Program-made: the position numbers and the translations under genes | Origin: Kribbella capetownensis | Lineage (GTDB): Bacteria; Actinomycetota; Actinomycetes; Propionibacteriales; Kribbellaceae | Reading direction: 5' to 3' | Length of the DNA: 64,000 nucleotides | Assembly (NCBI RefSeq): GCF_004331485.1 | Contig: NZ_SJKD01000008.1 | Span: forward strand, 62,001 to 126,000 | Shown: piece by piece, positions 8,365 through 17,389 of the stretch | Layout: every line of letters begins with the position of its first letter | Position numbering within the stretch: the stretch's first letter is position 1 | The notes under the pieces: model-generated | What the model was told of the DNA's origin: nothing | The model's database searches: none | The model's input: only the letters and a program-made list of their open reading frames with translations

Positions 8365-9720
8365 ATGCTGAGGACCGGACGTCGGATGGGTACAGCGCGG
8401 TGGAACGCGGCACTGATGGCAGGGGTCACCAGCCTCGCCCTCGTGCTTGCGGGCTGCAGCGGATCGGGGCCGGGAGACAAGCAGAGCAGCGGGGGTTCGA
8501 CCCAGACCAGCGGAGTGACGATCACCGTCGCGCTCGCCTCGGACCCACCACCGAAGGCCGCGCTGGCGGCGTTCACCAAGGACACCGGCATCACGGTCAA
8601 CTGGGTGAACATCGACTGGGACAGCCTGCAGAGCAAGATCTCCGCCGCCGCGACCGCGAAGACGTACTTCGCCGACGCCACCAACGTGGACTGGTCCCGG
8701 GTCGGCCAACTCGGCAAGCTCAAGTGGTTCTACCCGATGGACACCTACATCGACACCAAGGCGATGGAGGCCGACGTACCGCAGCTCGCCTCGTTCACCG
8801 TCGACGGTCATGTGGTCGGCGTCCCGTACGACGCCTCGTTCATGGTGACGACCGTGAACACGGAGCTGTTCCAGAAGGCCGGCGCGAATCCGGCGCCGAA
8901 GACGATGGATGAGTACACCGAGGCACTCAAGACGATCAAGGCCAAGGGTGTCCTCGAGCATCCGCTCAACATCCCGTTCGCGGCCGCCGAGGGGTTGTCG
9001 ACGTACTGGTACGAGACCACCGGCGCGTTCGGCGGGACGGTGCTCGACAAGGACGGCAAACCGCAGTTCACCAGCCCCGACTCGCCCGGCTACAAGGCGG
9101 CCCAGTGGATGGTGGACGCGCTGAAGACCGGTCTCGTCCCACCCGGCAACATCAACGTCACCGACTCGCAAGGCCAGCAGAACCTGATGGCCAAGGGGCA
9201 GGTGGCCAGCACCTTCTCCGACTACTCCGGCAACGTCGGCACGCTGTACAACATCAAGGCGTCGTCGTCGGTCGTCGGCAAGGTGAAGTACCTGCCGACG
9301 CCGGGTGCCTCGGGGCCCGCCGCGAACCTCAGCAACCCGGACGGCGTCGGCATCCCCAAGGAAGCCAAGTACCCGAACGCCGCCGCGAAGTTCATCGAGT
9401 GGTTCACGGCCACCGAGCAGCAGGCCGACTTCGCCGGGGTGAACGGTCCGGAGAAGACCTTCGCGACGTACCCGATTCCCTCGCACCTGTCCGCTGTCCA
9501 GCAGATGGTTGCTAAGGGCAATTTGGTCGGCGGCAAGGATCTCGAGCCGATGCTGAAGGGTTCCAAGCCGGTCTTCGAGGGTGGCGCACCGTCGTGGTAC
9601 CCGAAGTTCTCGAACGCGGTCTACACCAACCTGCACGCCGCCGCGACCGGTTCGATGTCGGTCGAGCAGGCGATCAAGACGATCGGCGACACGGCGAACC
9701 AGCTCGCATCCGGGTCGTGA
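8365..9720 (+). CDS. Sugar ABC transporter substrate-binding lipoprotein
   Basis: A 451-residue family-1 (MalE-like) solute-binding protein. The signal peptide ends in the lipobox LVLAGC, so the mature protein is lipid-anchored outside the membrane. A serine/glycine-rich linker precedes the binding domain, whose stretch LASDPPPKAALAAFTKDTG is typical of carbohydrate binders. The start ATG at 8365 is preceded by CGGAGA. It is the first gene of a six-gene operon and presumably captures the sugar that the downstream hydrolase, SIS protein and kinase process. Confidence 0.9.
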   Translation: MLRTGRRMGTARWNAALMAGVTSLALVLAGCSGSGPGDKQSSGGSTQTSGVTITVALASDPPPKAALAAFTKDTGITVNWVNIDWDSLQSKISAAATAKTYFADATNVDWSRVGQLGKLKWFYPMDTYIDTKAMEADVPQLASFTVDGHVVGVPYDASFMVTTVNTELFQKAGANPAPKTMDEYTEALKTIKAKGVLEHPLNIPFAAAEGLSTYWYETTGAFGGTVLDKDGKPQFTSPDSPGYKAAQWMVDALKTGLVPPGNINVTDSQGQQNLMAKGQVASTFSDYSGNVGTLYNIKASSSVVGKVKYLPTPGASGPAANLSNPDGVGIPKEAKYPNAAAKFIEWFTATEQQADFAGVNGPEKTFATYPIPSHLSAVQQMVAKGNLVGGKDLEPMLKGSKPVFEGGAPSWYPKFSNAVYTNLHAAATGSMSVEQAIKTIGDTANQLASGS

Positions 9721-10679
9721 CGGTGAGCTCTTCGACCACCGAACCGCTGGCGGCCGAGGGGGCAGCACCGCGTCCCCCGGCCGGCCCGACCAGCGTCGCA
9801 CCGGTACGCCGTTCCCGCGTCGACCTGCTGCCGTACCTGCTGGTCGCGCCGGTGATGATCTTCATCGCCTGCCTGGCCCTGGTGCCGGCCGTGTTCACCG
9901 TGGTGCAGTCGTTCTTCAAGGTCGACGCCCTCGATCCGCCGACCCGGTTCGACGGGTTCGGCAACTTCACCCGGCTCTGGCATTCCCCGGCAGTCATCGG
10001 CAGCATCGGCAACACCGCGCTGTACGTCGTGATCGGCGTGACGCTGTCCACCGTCATCGGCATCGGCGCAGCAGTGGTCCTGCAGAAGCCGTTCCGCGGC
10101 CGCAGTCTGGTGATCGCCATCCTGATCCTGCCGTGGGCCATGCCCGGGGTGGTCGAGGGCATCCTGTGGACCGGGATCTTCGATCCCAACGCGGGTTTGA
10201 TCAACAGCGTGTTGTCGTCACTCCATCTCAGCGACGGGAACGCCGTACTGCTCGGCCAGAACCGGCTGCTCACGATCACGCTCATCGAACTCGTCCAGGT
10301 CTGGCAGATCGCGCCACTCTCGGTGCTGCTGATCCTGGCCGTCCTGCAACTCATTCCGGGCGAGCTGTACGAGGCGGCCCAGATCGACGGCTGTACGTCG
10401 TGGTCGGCGTTCCGGCGGATCACGCTGCCACTGGCCCGGCCGGGTATCGCGGTCACCATGGTGCAGGCGGTCATTGCCACGCTCAACGTCTTCGATCAGC
10501 CGTACGTCCTGAACGGTGCGGCGAACACCGGTGCCTCGGTCACCATGCAGACGTATTTCATCAGCTTCCAGGATCTCGACTTCGGACAGGGGTACGCGTT
10601 GTCCCTGCTGATCACCATCGTCACGCTGCTGATCTCGCTGGTCGTGGTCCGCCTCGTCTACCGGAGGGTCGAGCTGTGA
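9717..10679 (+). CDS. Sugar ABC transporter permease, MalF type
   Basis: A 320-residue inner-membrane permease with about six membrane segments and the EAA-loop signature ELYEAAQIDGCTSWSAFRRI near residues 220-240. The GTG start at 9717 overlaps the stop of the binding-protein gene (GTGA), so translation is coupled. No ATPase gene is in this operon; transporters of this class often share a common MsiK-type ATPase encoded elsewhere. Confidence 0.9.
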   Translation: MTVSSSTTEPLAAEGAAPRPPAGPTSVAPVRRSRVDLLPYLLVAPVMIFIACLALVPAVFTVVQSFFKVDALDPPTRFDGFGNFTRLWHSPAVIGSIGNTALYVVIGVTLSTVIGIGAAVVLQKPFRGRSLVIAILILPWAMPGVVEGILWTGIFDPNAGLINSVLSSLHLSDGNAVLLGQNRLLTITLIELVQVWQIAPLSVLLILAVLQLIPGELYEAAQIDGCTSWSAFRRITLPLARPGIAVTMVQAVIATLNVFDQPYVLNGAANTGASVTMQTYFISFQDLDFGQGYALSLLITIVTLLISLVVVRLVYRRVEL

Positions 10680-11509
10680 AACGACGTACCGGCGCTCGCG
10701 GTTTCGGGGTCGCGGCGATTCTGATCTGGTCCCTGGTGCCGATCTACTGGGCGATCAAGACCAGCCTGCAGACGGAGGCGGACGCACGGGCGAAGCCCGC
10801 GCACTACCTACCCACGAATGCCACGCTGGACAACTATGCAACGCTGCTGACCGGTGACAGTGACGTCCCGGCGCAGATCCGGCAGTCCGCGGTGAACATC
10901 GTGGTCGAGTGCGGCGCGGCGACCATCGTGACCGTTCTGCTCGCGACGCTGGCCGGGTACGCGTTCGCCCGGATGCGGTTCCGCGGCCGGAACGTCTTGT
11001 TCTACGCGGTTCTGGCGACGATGGCGTTCCCGGCGTACACGACGTTGATCCCGCTGTACCGGATCATGAGCACGTTCGGACTCGTGAACACCTATACCGG
11101 CATCGTGCTCGTCTACGTCTCGGGGTTCCTGCCGCTGGCGACGTGGATCCTGCACAACTACTTCGCCAGTCTGCCCGTCGGGATCGAGGAGGCCGGGCTG
11201 GTCGATGGCGCTCGCCGGCTCCAAGTGCTCTGGCACCTGCTGCTGCCGTTGGCGCGACCGGGCATCATCTCCACCGCCCTGATCACCTTCCTGTTCGCCT
11301 GGGGTCAGTTCCTCTTCCCGCTGGTGCTGTCCAGCGACCTGTCCACGCAGCCACTGACCGTCGTCATCGCCTCTCTCCAGGGACGGCACGTCGTACCGTC
11401 GACACTGCTGAACGCGGCCGGAGTACTGGCGATCATCGTCCCGGCGCTCCTGGCGCTGGCCTTCAACCGCTACATCGTCAACGGCCTGCTGGCCGGCAGC
11501 ACCAAGTGA
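10676..11509 (+). CDS. Sugar ABC transporter permease, MalG type
   Basis: A 277-residue partner permease with about six membrane segments. The EAA loop reads GIEEAGLVDGARRLQVLWHL. It begins with a GTG at 10676 that overlaps the preceding stop by four bases. Together with the MalF-type subunit and the lipoprotein it forms the uptake system of the locus. Confidence 0.9.
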   Translation: MKRRTGARGFGVAAILIWSLVPIYWAIKTSLQTEADARAKPAHYLPTNATLDNYATLLTGDSDVPAQIRQSAVNIVVECGAATIVTVLLATLAGYAFARMRFRGRNVLFYAVLATMAFPAYTTLIPLYRIMSTFGLVNTYTGIVLVYVSGFLPLATWILHNYFASLPVGIEEAGLVDGARRLQVLWHLLLPLARPGIISTALITFLFAWGQFLFPLVLSSDLSTQPLTVVIASLQGRHVVPSTLLNAAGVLAIIVPALLALAFNRYIVNGLLAGSTK

Positions 11510-11537
11510 TCGATCCACGCTCCCGAAGGAGAAGTCC

Positions 11538-12902
11538 TTGACCGAGAAGTCCTTCGTCCTGATCGGCGCGGGCAGCACCGTGTTCACCCCCGGCCTGATG
11601 ACCGATCTCGCCTCGTCCCGCACCTTCGACGGCTGGACCGTCCATCTGGTCGACCTGAACGGCGAAGCCGCCGAGACCATGGCCAAAGTTGGTCGCCGGA
11701 TCGCCGCCGAGCGAGGTGCCGAGCTCGAGTTCGTCCCGCACGTCGACCGCCGGGAAGCGTTGCCAGGTGCGCGATTCGTCACTACGACGATCGCCGTCGG
11801 AGCAGCCGCGGGCTGGCGCGCCGACATCGAGGTGCCGGCCCGCTACGGCATCGCCCAGACAGTGGGCGACAGCGTCGGGCCGGGCGGCGTACTGCGGGCG
11901 CTCCGGCACGTGCCCGAACTGGTGGCCATAGCAACCGATGTCGCCGAGCTGGCACCTCAGGCACAGCTGATCAACTACTCGAATCCGCTGACCGCCAACG
12001 TCCGCGCGATCACACTCCAGACCGGCGTGAAAGCCGTCGGCCTGTGCCACGGGACCATGCACACGCTGTCCAAGCTGGCCGCCGACCTCGACGTACCGCG
12101 TGGCGAGGTGAACGCCGTGTTCGCGGGCCTCAACCATCTGTGCTGGCTGCTCGACGTACGCAGGGGCACCGAGGATCTGTATCCCCTGCTGCGTCAGCGC
12201 GTGACTGAGCGTGCCGGCGGCGTGGACGCCCCCTCGACGCGGGAGGAAGGTGTTCATCTTCCGGTCTCGGCGGATCTCATGCGGACGTTCGGGCTCTATC
12301 CGGCGCCCGGTGATCGGCACGTCTCCGAGTTCTTCGGCTGGTACCTGCGGGCCGAGGACGGCAGCCCGGCCGACGCGACTCGCCTGCCCTGGGGATTGCA
12401 GGGTGGACGGGACGCGACGATGGAGTACATCGGCGAGAAGGACGATCTCTGGGAGCTCCTCCACGCCCAGGCCGACGGGAAGGCACCGCTGCCGCGGACC
12501 GACAATCAGGAGGCCGAGCGGCTGGTGGCGATCGCCGAAGCCATTGTCAGCGGCAACGAACACGTGGAGCTCGCGGTGAACCTGCCGAACGAGGGCAAGA
12601 TTCCCAACCTGCCGCCGACCGCCGTCGTCGAGGTGCCGGCCGTGGTCGGCGCCGCAGGGATCACCGGGCTTGGCGTCGGAGCGTTGCCGGACGGGATCGC
12701 CGCCGTACTGACCGCACGGGCTCAGCAGCAGGAGATCACGGTTCGCGCCGCCGTGACCGGCGACCGGGCGCTCGCGCTGCAGGCGCTGGTACTCGATCCG
12801 CTCGTCGGACGGCTTGACGTCGCGACCGGGATCCTGGACGACGCCATCAAGGCACATGGGCCGCTGCTGGACCGATTCGCCGAGATGGAGTCGGCCAGGT
12901 GA
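11538..12902 (+). CDS. GH4-family NAD-dependent glycosidase
   Basis: A 454-residue intracellular glycosidase of family GH4, which cleaves glycosides by an unusual oxidation-elimination mechanism needing NAD and a divalent metal. It shows the N-terminal Rossmann motif LIGAGSTVFT, the NP pair in YSNPL and the metal-binding C170-H171 in GLCHGTMH. The start is TTG at 11538, with AAGGAG seven bases upstream. Family members cleave alpha-glucosides, alpha-galactosides, 6-phospho-glycosides or related sugars; which one applies here is not readable. Its place after the permeases suggests it splits the imported disaccharide or glycoside. Confidence 0.88.
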   Translation: MTEKSFVLIGAGSTVFTPGLMTDLASSRTFDGWTVHLVDLNGEAAETMAKVGRRIAAERGAELEFVPHVDRREALPGARFVTTTIAVGAAAGWRADIEVPARYGIAQTVGDSVGPGGVLRALRHVPELVAIATDVAELAPQAQLINYSNPLTANVRAITLQTGVKAVGLCHGTMHTLSKLAADLDVPRGEVNAVFAGLNHLCWLLDVRRGTEDLYPLLRQRVTERAGGVDAPSTREEGVHLPVSADLMRTFGLYPAPGDRHVSEFFGWYLRAEDGSPADATRLPWGLQGGRDATMEYIGEKDDLWELLHAQADGKAPLPRTDNQEAERLVAIAEAIVSGNEHVELAVNLPNEGKIPNLPPTAVVEVPAVVGAAGITGLGVGALPDGIAAVLTARAQQQEITVRAAVTGDRALALQALVLDPLVGRLDVATGILDDAIKAHGPLLDRFAEMESAR

Positions 12903-14032
12903 CCGGCGCACCGACCACTGCGGACGGGCTGGCCGCACTCACCACCTACCGCGAGATCGTCCAGCAGCCGGCGGTTTGGCGTCAGGCCGCTGAGACTCTG
13001 GCCGCCAGGTCGGACGAGGTCGCCGCGTTTCTCGAGCCACTGTTCGCGCTGCCTGACCTACGTATCGTGCTGACGGGCGCCGGGACGTCGGCGTTCGCCG
13101 GGGAGGTGCTGGCTCCCGCGCTGGCCCGGACGCTTCGGCGCCGGGTCGAGGCTGTGGCGACGACCGACATCGTGTCGAATCCGCGGGAGATGTTCGCCGA
13201 GGATGTGCCTACGCTCCTCGTCTCCTTCGCTCGCTCCGGCGACAGTCCGGAGAGTGTCGCGGCCACCCAGTTGGCCGCGACGTGCCTCACATCCGTGCAC
13301 CAGTTGGTGATCACCTGCAACCCCGAGGGCCAGTTGGCCCGCGAGCACAGCGGGTCCGAATCCTCTCTGGGCCTGTTGATGCCGTCGGCAACCAATGACC
13401 GCGGTTTCGCGATGACGTCGAGCTTCACCTCGATGCTGTTGACCGCCTGGCTCGCACTGGCACCGGACCAGGATCCGCGGCTCGCCGAGCGGCTGGCCGC
13501 AGCGGCTGAGCAGGTTCTCGGCCGTCCGGACGAGCTGGCTGGGTTGACCGGTCGATCCTACGACCGGATCGTCTACCTCGGCAGCGGTTCGCTGGGCGGA
13601 TTGGCCAGGGAATCGGCGTTGAAGCTTCTCGAACTCACCGCGGGCAAGGTGATCAGCTACTACGACACGCCACTCGGCTTCCGGCACGGGCCGAAGGCAG
13701 TCCTCAAGGACGGGACCCTTGCTGTCGTCTACCTTTCCAACGACGGCTATACCCGCCGGTACGACGAGGACATCGTCCAGGAACTCCGTGCAGCCATCGG
13801 AGCCGAGAACGTACTGGCCGTCAGCGCGCAGTCCGATGATGCAGAGTCCTGGCAGATCGATGGGGTGGCCGACGTCGACGACGCAGTACTGACGCTGCCG
13901 TTCGTGGTCATCGCTCAACTGCTCGCGTTGCGATTCTCCGTGGCACTCGGCCGGACACCGGACAATCCGTTCCCCGACGGCGAGGTCAACCGCGTCGTTC
14001 AGGGCGTGACCATCCACCCCCTGCGGCCGTGA
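12899..14032 (+). CDS. SIS-domain protein, AgaS-like ketose/aldose isomerase or deaminase
   Basis: A 377-residue protein with two SIS (sugar isomerase) domains. The first shows VLTGAGTSAFAGE and VSFARSGDSPESVAA; the second shows YLGSGSLGGLARESALKLLE, then a substrate-type loop GFRHGPKAV. The pattern and length fit the AgaS group, whose members act on galactosamine-6-phosphate or tagatose-6-phosphate, or the closely related GlmS-like SIS proteins. The GTG start overlaps the GH4 stop (GTGA). This is the strongest hint that the imported sugar is an amino sugar. Confidence 0.84.
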   Translation: MTGAPTTADGLAALTTYREIVQQPAVWRQAAETLAARSDEVAAFLEPLFALPDLRIVLTGAGTSAFAGEVLAPALARTLRRRVEAVATTDIVSNPREMFAEDVPTLLVSFARSGDSPESVAATQLAATCLTSVHQLVITCNPEGQLAREHSGSESSLGLLMPSATNDRGFAMTSSFTSMLLTAWLALAPDQDPRLAERLAAAAEQVLGRPDELAGLTGRSYDRIVYLGSGSLGGLARESALKLLELTAGKVISYYDTPLGFRHGPKAVLKDGTLAVVYLSNDGYTRRYDEDIVQELRAAIGAENVLAVSAQSDDAESWQIDGVADVDDAVLTLPFVVIAQLLALRFSVALGRTPDNPFPDGEVNRVVQGVTIHPLRP

Positions 14033-15039
14033 CGATCTTCTTGGGCGTCGACGGCGGCGGATCGGGGACGGCGCTGTGCCTGGTGACCGGTGATGGCGAA
14101 GTCCTGGCCACCGCCGACGCACCGAGTTGCTACTACCTCGACTCGGCCGAAGGAGAAGGCGTCTCGCTGGTGAAGCGGGTCCTGGCCGAGGCGGTCCCCC
14201 GGATCTGCGCCAGTGCCGGGATCGAGCCGGCGGCCATCACGTCAGCGTTCTTCGGACTGCCGGCGTACGGCGAGGTGAGCGCCGACGTACCGCTGCTCGA
14301 CGCCGCACCGCGAACCGCTCTCGGACACGATCGCTACAGCTGTGGCAACGACATGGTCTGCGCCTGGGCCGGTTCGCTCGGACTTGCTGACGGCATCAAC
14401 GTGATCAGCGGGACCGGGTCGATGACCTACGGCCGGTACGGCGGCAACGGGGTCCGCGTCGGTGGTTGGGGCGAACTGTTCGGCGACGAGGGTTCGGGCT
14501 ACTGGATCGGCGTCCAGGGATTGCGCGCGTTCGCACAGATGAGTGACGGGAGACTGCCGCCGGGGCCGCTGCTCGCCGTACTGCGGGAGGAGCTCGAACT
14601 GACGTCCGATCTCGACCTACTCGACGTCGTACTCAATCGCTGGCGAGGCAGCCGGCGGAAAGTGGCCGCACTGTCCCGGCCGATCGTCCGGGCTGCCGGG
14701 CTGGGTGATGTGGAGGGCGCGCGAATCGTTGGTGACGCAGCAACCGAACTGGTGCGGCTCGTGGAAACTACGCGCTCACGCCTGGACTTCACTCCGGCGG
14801 AGACGGTCCCGGTCTCCTACTCAGGCGGCGTACTCACGGCGCCCGAGGTGCTGCAGCCGTTCGCGAATGCGCTGGCCGCACAGAGCCAGGCCTACGACCT
14901 GCGTACGCCGCTGTACTCCCCCGTGGTCGGCGCGGCACTCTACGCAGCAGCCCAGGCCGGAGAGTCGTTGAACGCGCACACGCTGATCGACAACTCCCGG
15001 CGTGCATCCGCCCCGGTCGATCGGGTACCGGAAGGCTAG
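14029..15039 (+). CDS. BadF/BadG-type N-acetylhexosamine kinase
   Basis: A 336-residue kinase of the ASKHA fold. The phosphate-1 loop GVDGGGSGTALC lies at the N terminus, with a second phosphate motif NVISGTGSM around residue 126 and GGVLTAPEV near 265. The BadF/BcrA group includes N-acetylglucosamine kinases. The GTG start overlaps the previous stop by four bases, making it the last gene of the coupled operon. It probably phosphorylates the hexosamine freed by the GH4 enzyme. No deacetylase gene of the NagA type is visible, so that step would have to be encoded elsewhere. Confidence 0.82.
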   Translation: MTIFLGVDGGGSGTALCLVTGDGEVLATADAPSCYYLDSAEGEGVSLVKRVLAEAVPRICASAGIEPAAITSAFFGLPAYGEVSADVPLLDAAPRTALGHDRYSCGNDMVCAWAGSLGLADGINVISGTGSMTYGRYGGNGVRVGGWGELFGDEGSGYWIGVQGLRAFAQMSDGRLPPGPLLAVLREELELTSDLDLLDVVLNRWRGSRRKVAALSRPIVRAAGLGDVEGARIVGDAATELVRLVETTRSRLDFTPAETVPVSYSGGVLTAPEVLQPFANALAAQSQAYDLRTPLYSPVVGAALYAAAQAGESLNAHTLIDNSRRASAPVDRVPEG

Positions 15040-15274
15040 AGGCACCCGGGCTTCTCGGGGGTCTGGTTGCTTCGAGGTCTGGGACCGTTCAGCCACGCAG
15101 CGGGCCCGGACCGTTCCCATGCGACACCACGACAACCTTCAAACGCTCGAATACGTAGGATTTCGGCACTTTGTAGTCCACAATCGGTACTAAGGGACGG
15201 TCGACTTCGTCTGCACGGTTGAGCCCCCCACACAGCTCCCGTTTTCCGGAGCCGGCCGTCTCGTGAACCTCTCG

Positions 15275-15832
15275 TCAGTCGAGAACGACGGCTGCCAGGT
15301 CGCGCGCGGCGCGACCGGGATGGTGACCGTCCTGGGTGGCCCCCACCACCAAGGTCCCCTCGATCAGCAGATGTAGTTGCTCTGCGGCGCGTTCCGGGTG
15401 GGCATGACCCATGGCCTCGAGTTCTCGCACGAGGAGGGCGTGAAGGCTCCGCCGGAAGGCGTCGGTCTCCGCATGGGCCGGGTGAGCGGGGTCCGCGAAG
15501 GAAAGGTCGGTCGCGAAGTACCGGCAGCCGCGGAAGTCCGGGGTCGCGACGAGTTCGTCGAGCCGATCGAAGAGCCCGAGCAGCCGGGCTCGCGGTTCGG
15601 TGGCGCCGGCCAACGCGTTCTCGTACCAGGCAAGGTCCTCCGCGGAGGCGCGGTGCAGAACCGCCGCGATCAAGCCGTCCTTGTCGCCGAAATGCTCGTA
15701 GAGCGACCTGCGGGCGACGTTCGCCTCCTTGAGCAGCGCATCCACTCCGACCGAGGCGCCTTGGGAGTAGAAGAGTTGCTGTCCGGCCGCGAGAAGTCGT
15801 TCCCGGGGTCCGGGCGAGGTCCTGGGCGTCAT
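15275..15832 (-). CDS. TetR-family transcriptional regulator
   Basis: A 185-residue repressor. The N-terminal helix-turn-helix contains LFYSQGASVGVDALLKEANV and SLYEHFGDKDGLIAAVL; the rest is a helical ligand-binding domain. The start at ATG 15832 was preferred because the upstream in-frame ATG (15868) lies inside a likely operator. It is divergent from the SnoaL-like gene at 15923 and probably represses both. The inducer is unknown. Confidence 0.88.
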   Translation of the reverse strand: MTPRTSPGPRERLLAAGQQLFYSQGASVGVDALLKEANVARRSLYEHFGDKDGLIAAVLHRASAEDLAWYENALAGATEPRARLLGLFDRLDELVATPDFRGCRYFATDLSFADPAHPAHAETDAFRRSLHALLVRELEAMGHAHPERAAEQLHLLIEGTLVVGATQDGHHPGRAARDLAAVVLD

Positions 15833-15860
15833 CTGCCGATCCTGATCCTGTCCTTGACGA

Positions 15861-15906
15861 TAGACCATTCAGTCTACTACGGTTAGAAGTAGACCAACTG
15901 TTCTAC
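15861..15906. promoter_or_regulatory. Twin TetR-type operators
   Basis: Two inverted repeats lie between the divergent genes: TAGAC (15861-15865) with GTCTA (15872-15876), and GTAGA (15889-15893) with TCTAC (15902-15906). Both use the same half site, and they are centred about 29 bp apart. The second ends 16 bases before the SnoaL-like ATG, a position that would block transcription or initiation. Confidence 0.6.
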
Positions 15907-15922
15907 TTTCCAGGAGGATGAG

Positions 15923-16297
15923 ATGACCGGCACCGCTGACACCATTGACCGCTTCAACACTGCGTTCCGGCTCCGCGACAAGGACGCGATGGCCGCCCTC
16001 GTGCACGACGACTGCGTGATGGTCGCGGCCCAGCCCGCTCCCGACGGCGCGGCGTTCGTCGGGAAGGATGCGTGCGTGGCGTTCTGGGGCGAACTGATGG
16101 ACGACGAGTCGACCACCTTCGAAGTCCAGCACGTGTTCTCGTCCGGCGATTGGGCGGCCGTGCGCTGGCGCTACCGCTTCGGCCCCACCGACGCCGAGTC
16201 CGTCCTCGGCGTGAACGTGACGCGGGTCAGCGACGGCCGCGTCATCGAACAACTCGGCTACACCAAAACCCCCGGCGGACTCCCCCTACCGGACTGA
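15923..16297 (+). CDS. SnoaL-like / NTF2-fold protein
   Basis: A 124-residue single-domain protein of the NTF2-like superfamily (MTGTADTIDRFNTAFRLRDK at the start, then alternating strands with DDCVMVA and AAVRWRYRF). Members are small cyclases, isomerases or binding proteins. CAGGAGGATGAG precedes the ATG. It is likely controlled by the divergent TetR protein. No catalytic assignment is possible from the sequence. Confidence 0.8.
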   Translation: MTGTADTIDRFNTAFRLRDKDAMAALVHDDCVMVAAQPAPDGAAFVGKDACVAFWGELMDDESTTFEVQHVFSSGDWAAVRWRYRFGPTDAESVLGVNVTRVSDGRVIEQLGYTKTPGGLPLPD

Positions 16298-16365
16298 GAG
16301 CCCAAGCAGCTCTTCGCGGGGGTCTTGGATACTGTCCTCGATGGGTTCCCGACCGAGGAGGGCTG

Positions 16366-16836
16366 ATGAGTAGCCGACCACCACTGCCGCCGTTCAGCGA
16401 GGAGACCGCGATCCAGAAGGTGCGGGCCGCGGAGAACGCCTGGAATCTGCGTAATCCCGAGGCCGTGTCGCTCGCGTACACCACCGACACGAGGTGGCGT
16501 AACCGGGACGTGTTCGTCAACGGGCGTGACGAGGTGGTCGGGTTCCTGACCCAGAAGTGGCAGCGCGAGCTCGACTACCGCCTGATCAAGGAACTGTGGG
16601 CGTACACCGGTCACCGGATCGCGGTGCGCTTCGTGTACGAGTGCCACAACGCCGACGGGCAGTGGTTCCGCAGCCACGGCAACGAGAACTGGGAGTTCGA
16701 CGAGTTCGGCTTGATGCGAGTACGCCGGGCCAGCATCAACGACCAGGCCATCAACGAGTCCGACCGGCTCTTCCACTGGGACGCTCCGGGGCCTCGCCCC
16801 GACGACCACCCCGGGCTGACCGAGCTGGGACTCTAG
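16366..16836 (+). CDS. DUF1348 / NTF2-like protein
   Basis: A 156-residue protein with the family-typical stretches AENAWNLRNPEAVSLAYT and VFVNGRDEVVGFLTQKW. DUF1348 proteins have the NTF2 fold and no firmly known reaction. GAGGAGG precedes the ATG at 16366. Its last 86 bases overlap the 3' end of the convergent membrane-protein gene. Confidence 0.85.
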   Translation: MSSRPPLPPFSEETAIQKVRAAENAWNLRNPEAVSLAYTTDTRWRNRDVFVNGRDEVVGFLTQKWQRELDYRLIKELWAYTGHRIAVRFVYECHNADGQWFRSHGNENWEFDEFGLMRVRRASINDQAINESDRLFHWDAPGPRPDDHPGLTELGL

Positions 16837-17389
16837 CGCAGATCAACACCAGCACAGGCAGCGAGGACCAGAGCACCCGGCTGGTCGACCAGTCATCGCC
16901 TGCTGTGTAAGGAAAGATCGGTACGACGTTCGCGAACGGCCGGGCCAGGGCGATGCAGGTCGCGATCCCCACGATCGCGGCCGACACCGCTCGCGCCGGG
17001 CCGTCGGAACCGCGGGAACGCTGCCAGGTAACGAATCCGGCCGCGGCAACCACCAGCGCGATCCCCTGCCAGGCCACGTCCATCGCATGACCGAAGTACC
17101 CCACCCGAGTCTCTCGTACGGCGATCAGCCACAGCAGCACCACCGCGACCGCACCGGCCGAACGGGCCGTCGTACGCCAGAACAGACCCCGCGGCAACGT
17201 GTCGACAAGTGCCGCGGCCGGCTCCGGGTAGCACCAGACAACTGTTGCCGCGAGCAACCCAACGGCGATCCCCTGCAACGGCCACAACATGTACGGCCAG
17301 CGCTCCACCAGCAGGAGCAGCCCGATCATGAGGCCCGCGCCGGTTCCCTGGAGTCCCCAGGGAACGGCGCGGGCGGCGTACCGGATCAT
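16751..17389 (-). CDS. Integral membrane protein, last gene of the ECF-ABC operon
   Basis: A 212-residue protein with about six hydrophobic segments and an Arg-rich tail. It begins MIRYAARAVPWGLQGTGAGL; its ATG overlaps the stop of the ABC permease gene (ATGA). The tail is encoded antisense to the end of the DUF1348 gene. No family was recognised. Its position suggests an accessory membrane subunit of the ABC exporter upstream. Confidence 0.7.
   Translation of the reverse strand: MIRYAARAVPWGLQGTGAGLMIGLLLLVERWPYMLWPLQGIAVGLLAATVVWCYPEPAAALVDTLPRGLFWRTTARSAGAVAVVLLWLIAVRETRVGYFGHAMDVAWQGIALVVAAAGFVTWQRSRGSDGPARAVSAAIVGIATCIALARPFANVVPIFPYTAGDDWSTSRVLWSSLPVLVLICARVPARSARGGRRGEAPERPSGRAGRTR

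Noticed and set aside
11478..12938. Long minus-strand open frame (about 486 codons) opposite the GH4 gene
   Set aside because: High-GC antisense shadow with Arg/Gly/Pro-rich, domain-free translation; the plus strand holds a complete GH4 enzyme.
15002..15193. Small plus-strand frame after the kinase gene
   Set aside because: No ribosome site, overlaps the kinase end and shows no recognisable features; 15040-15274 is treated as non-coding with nothing else seen.
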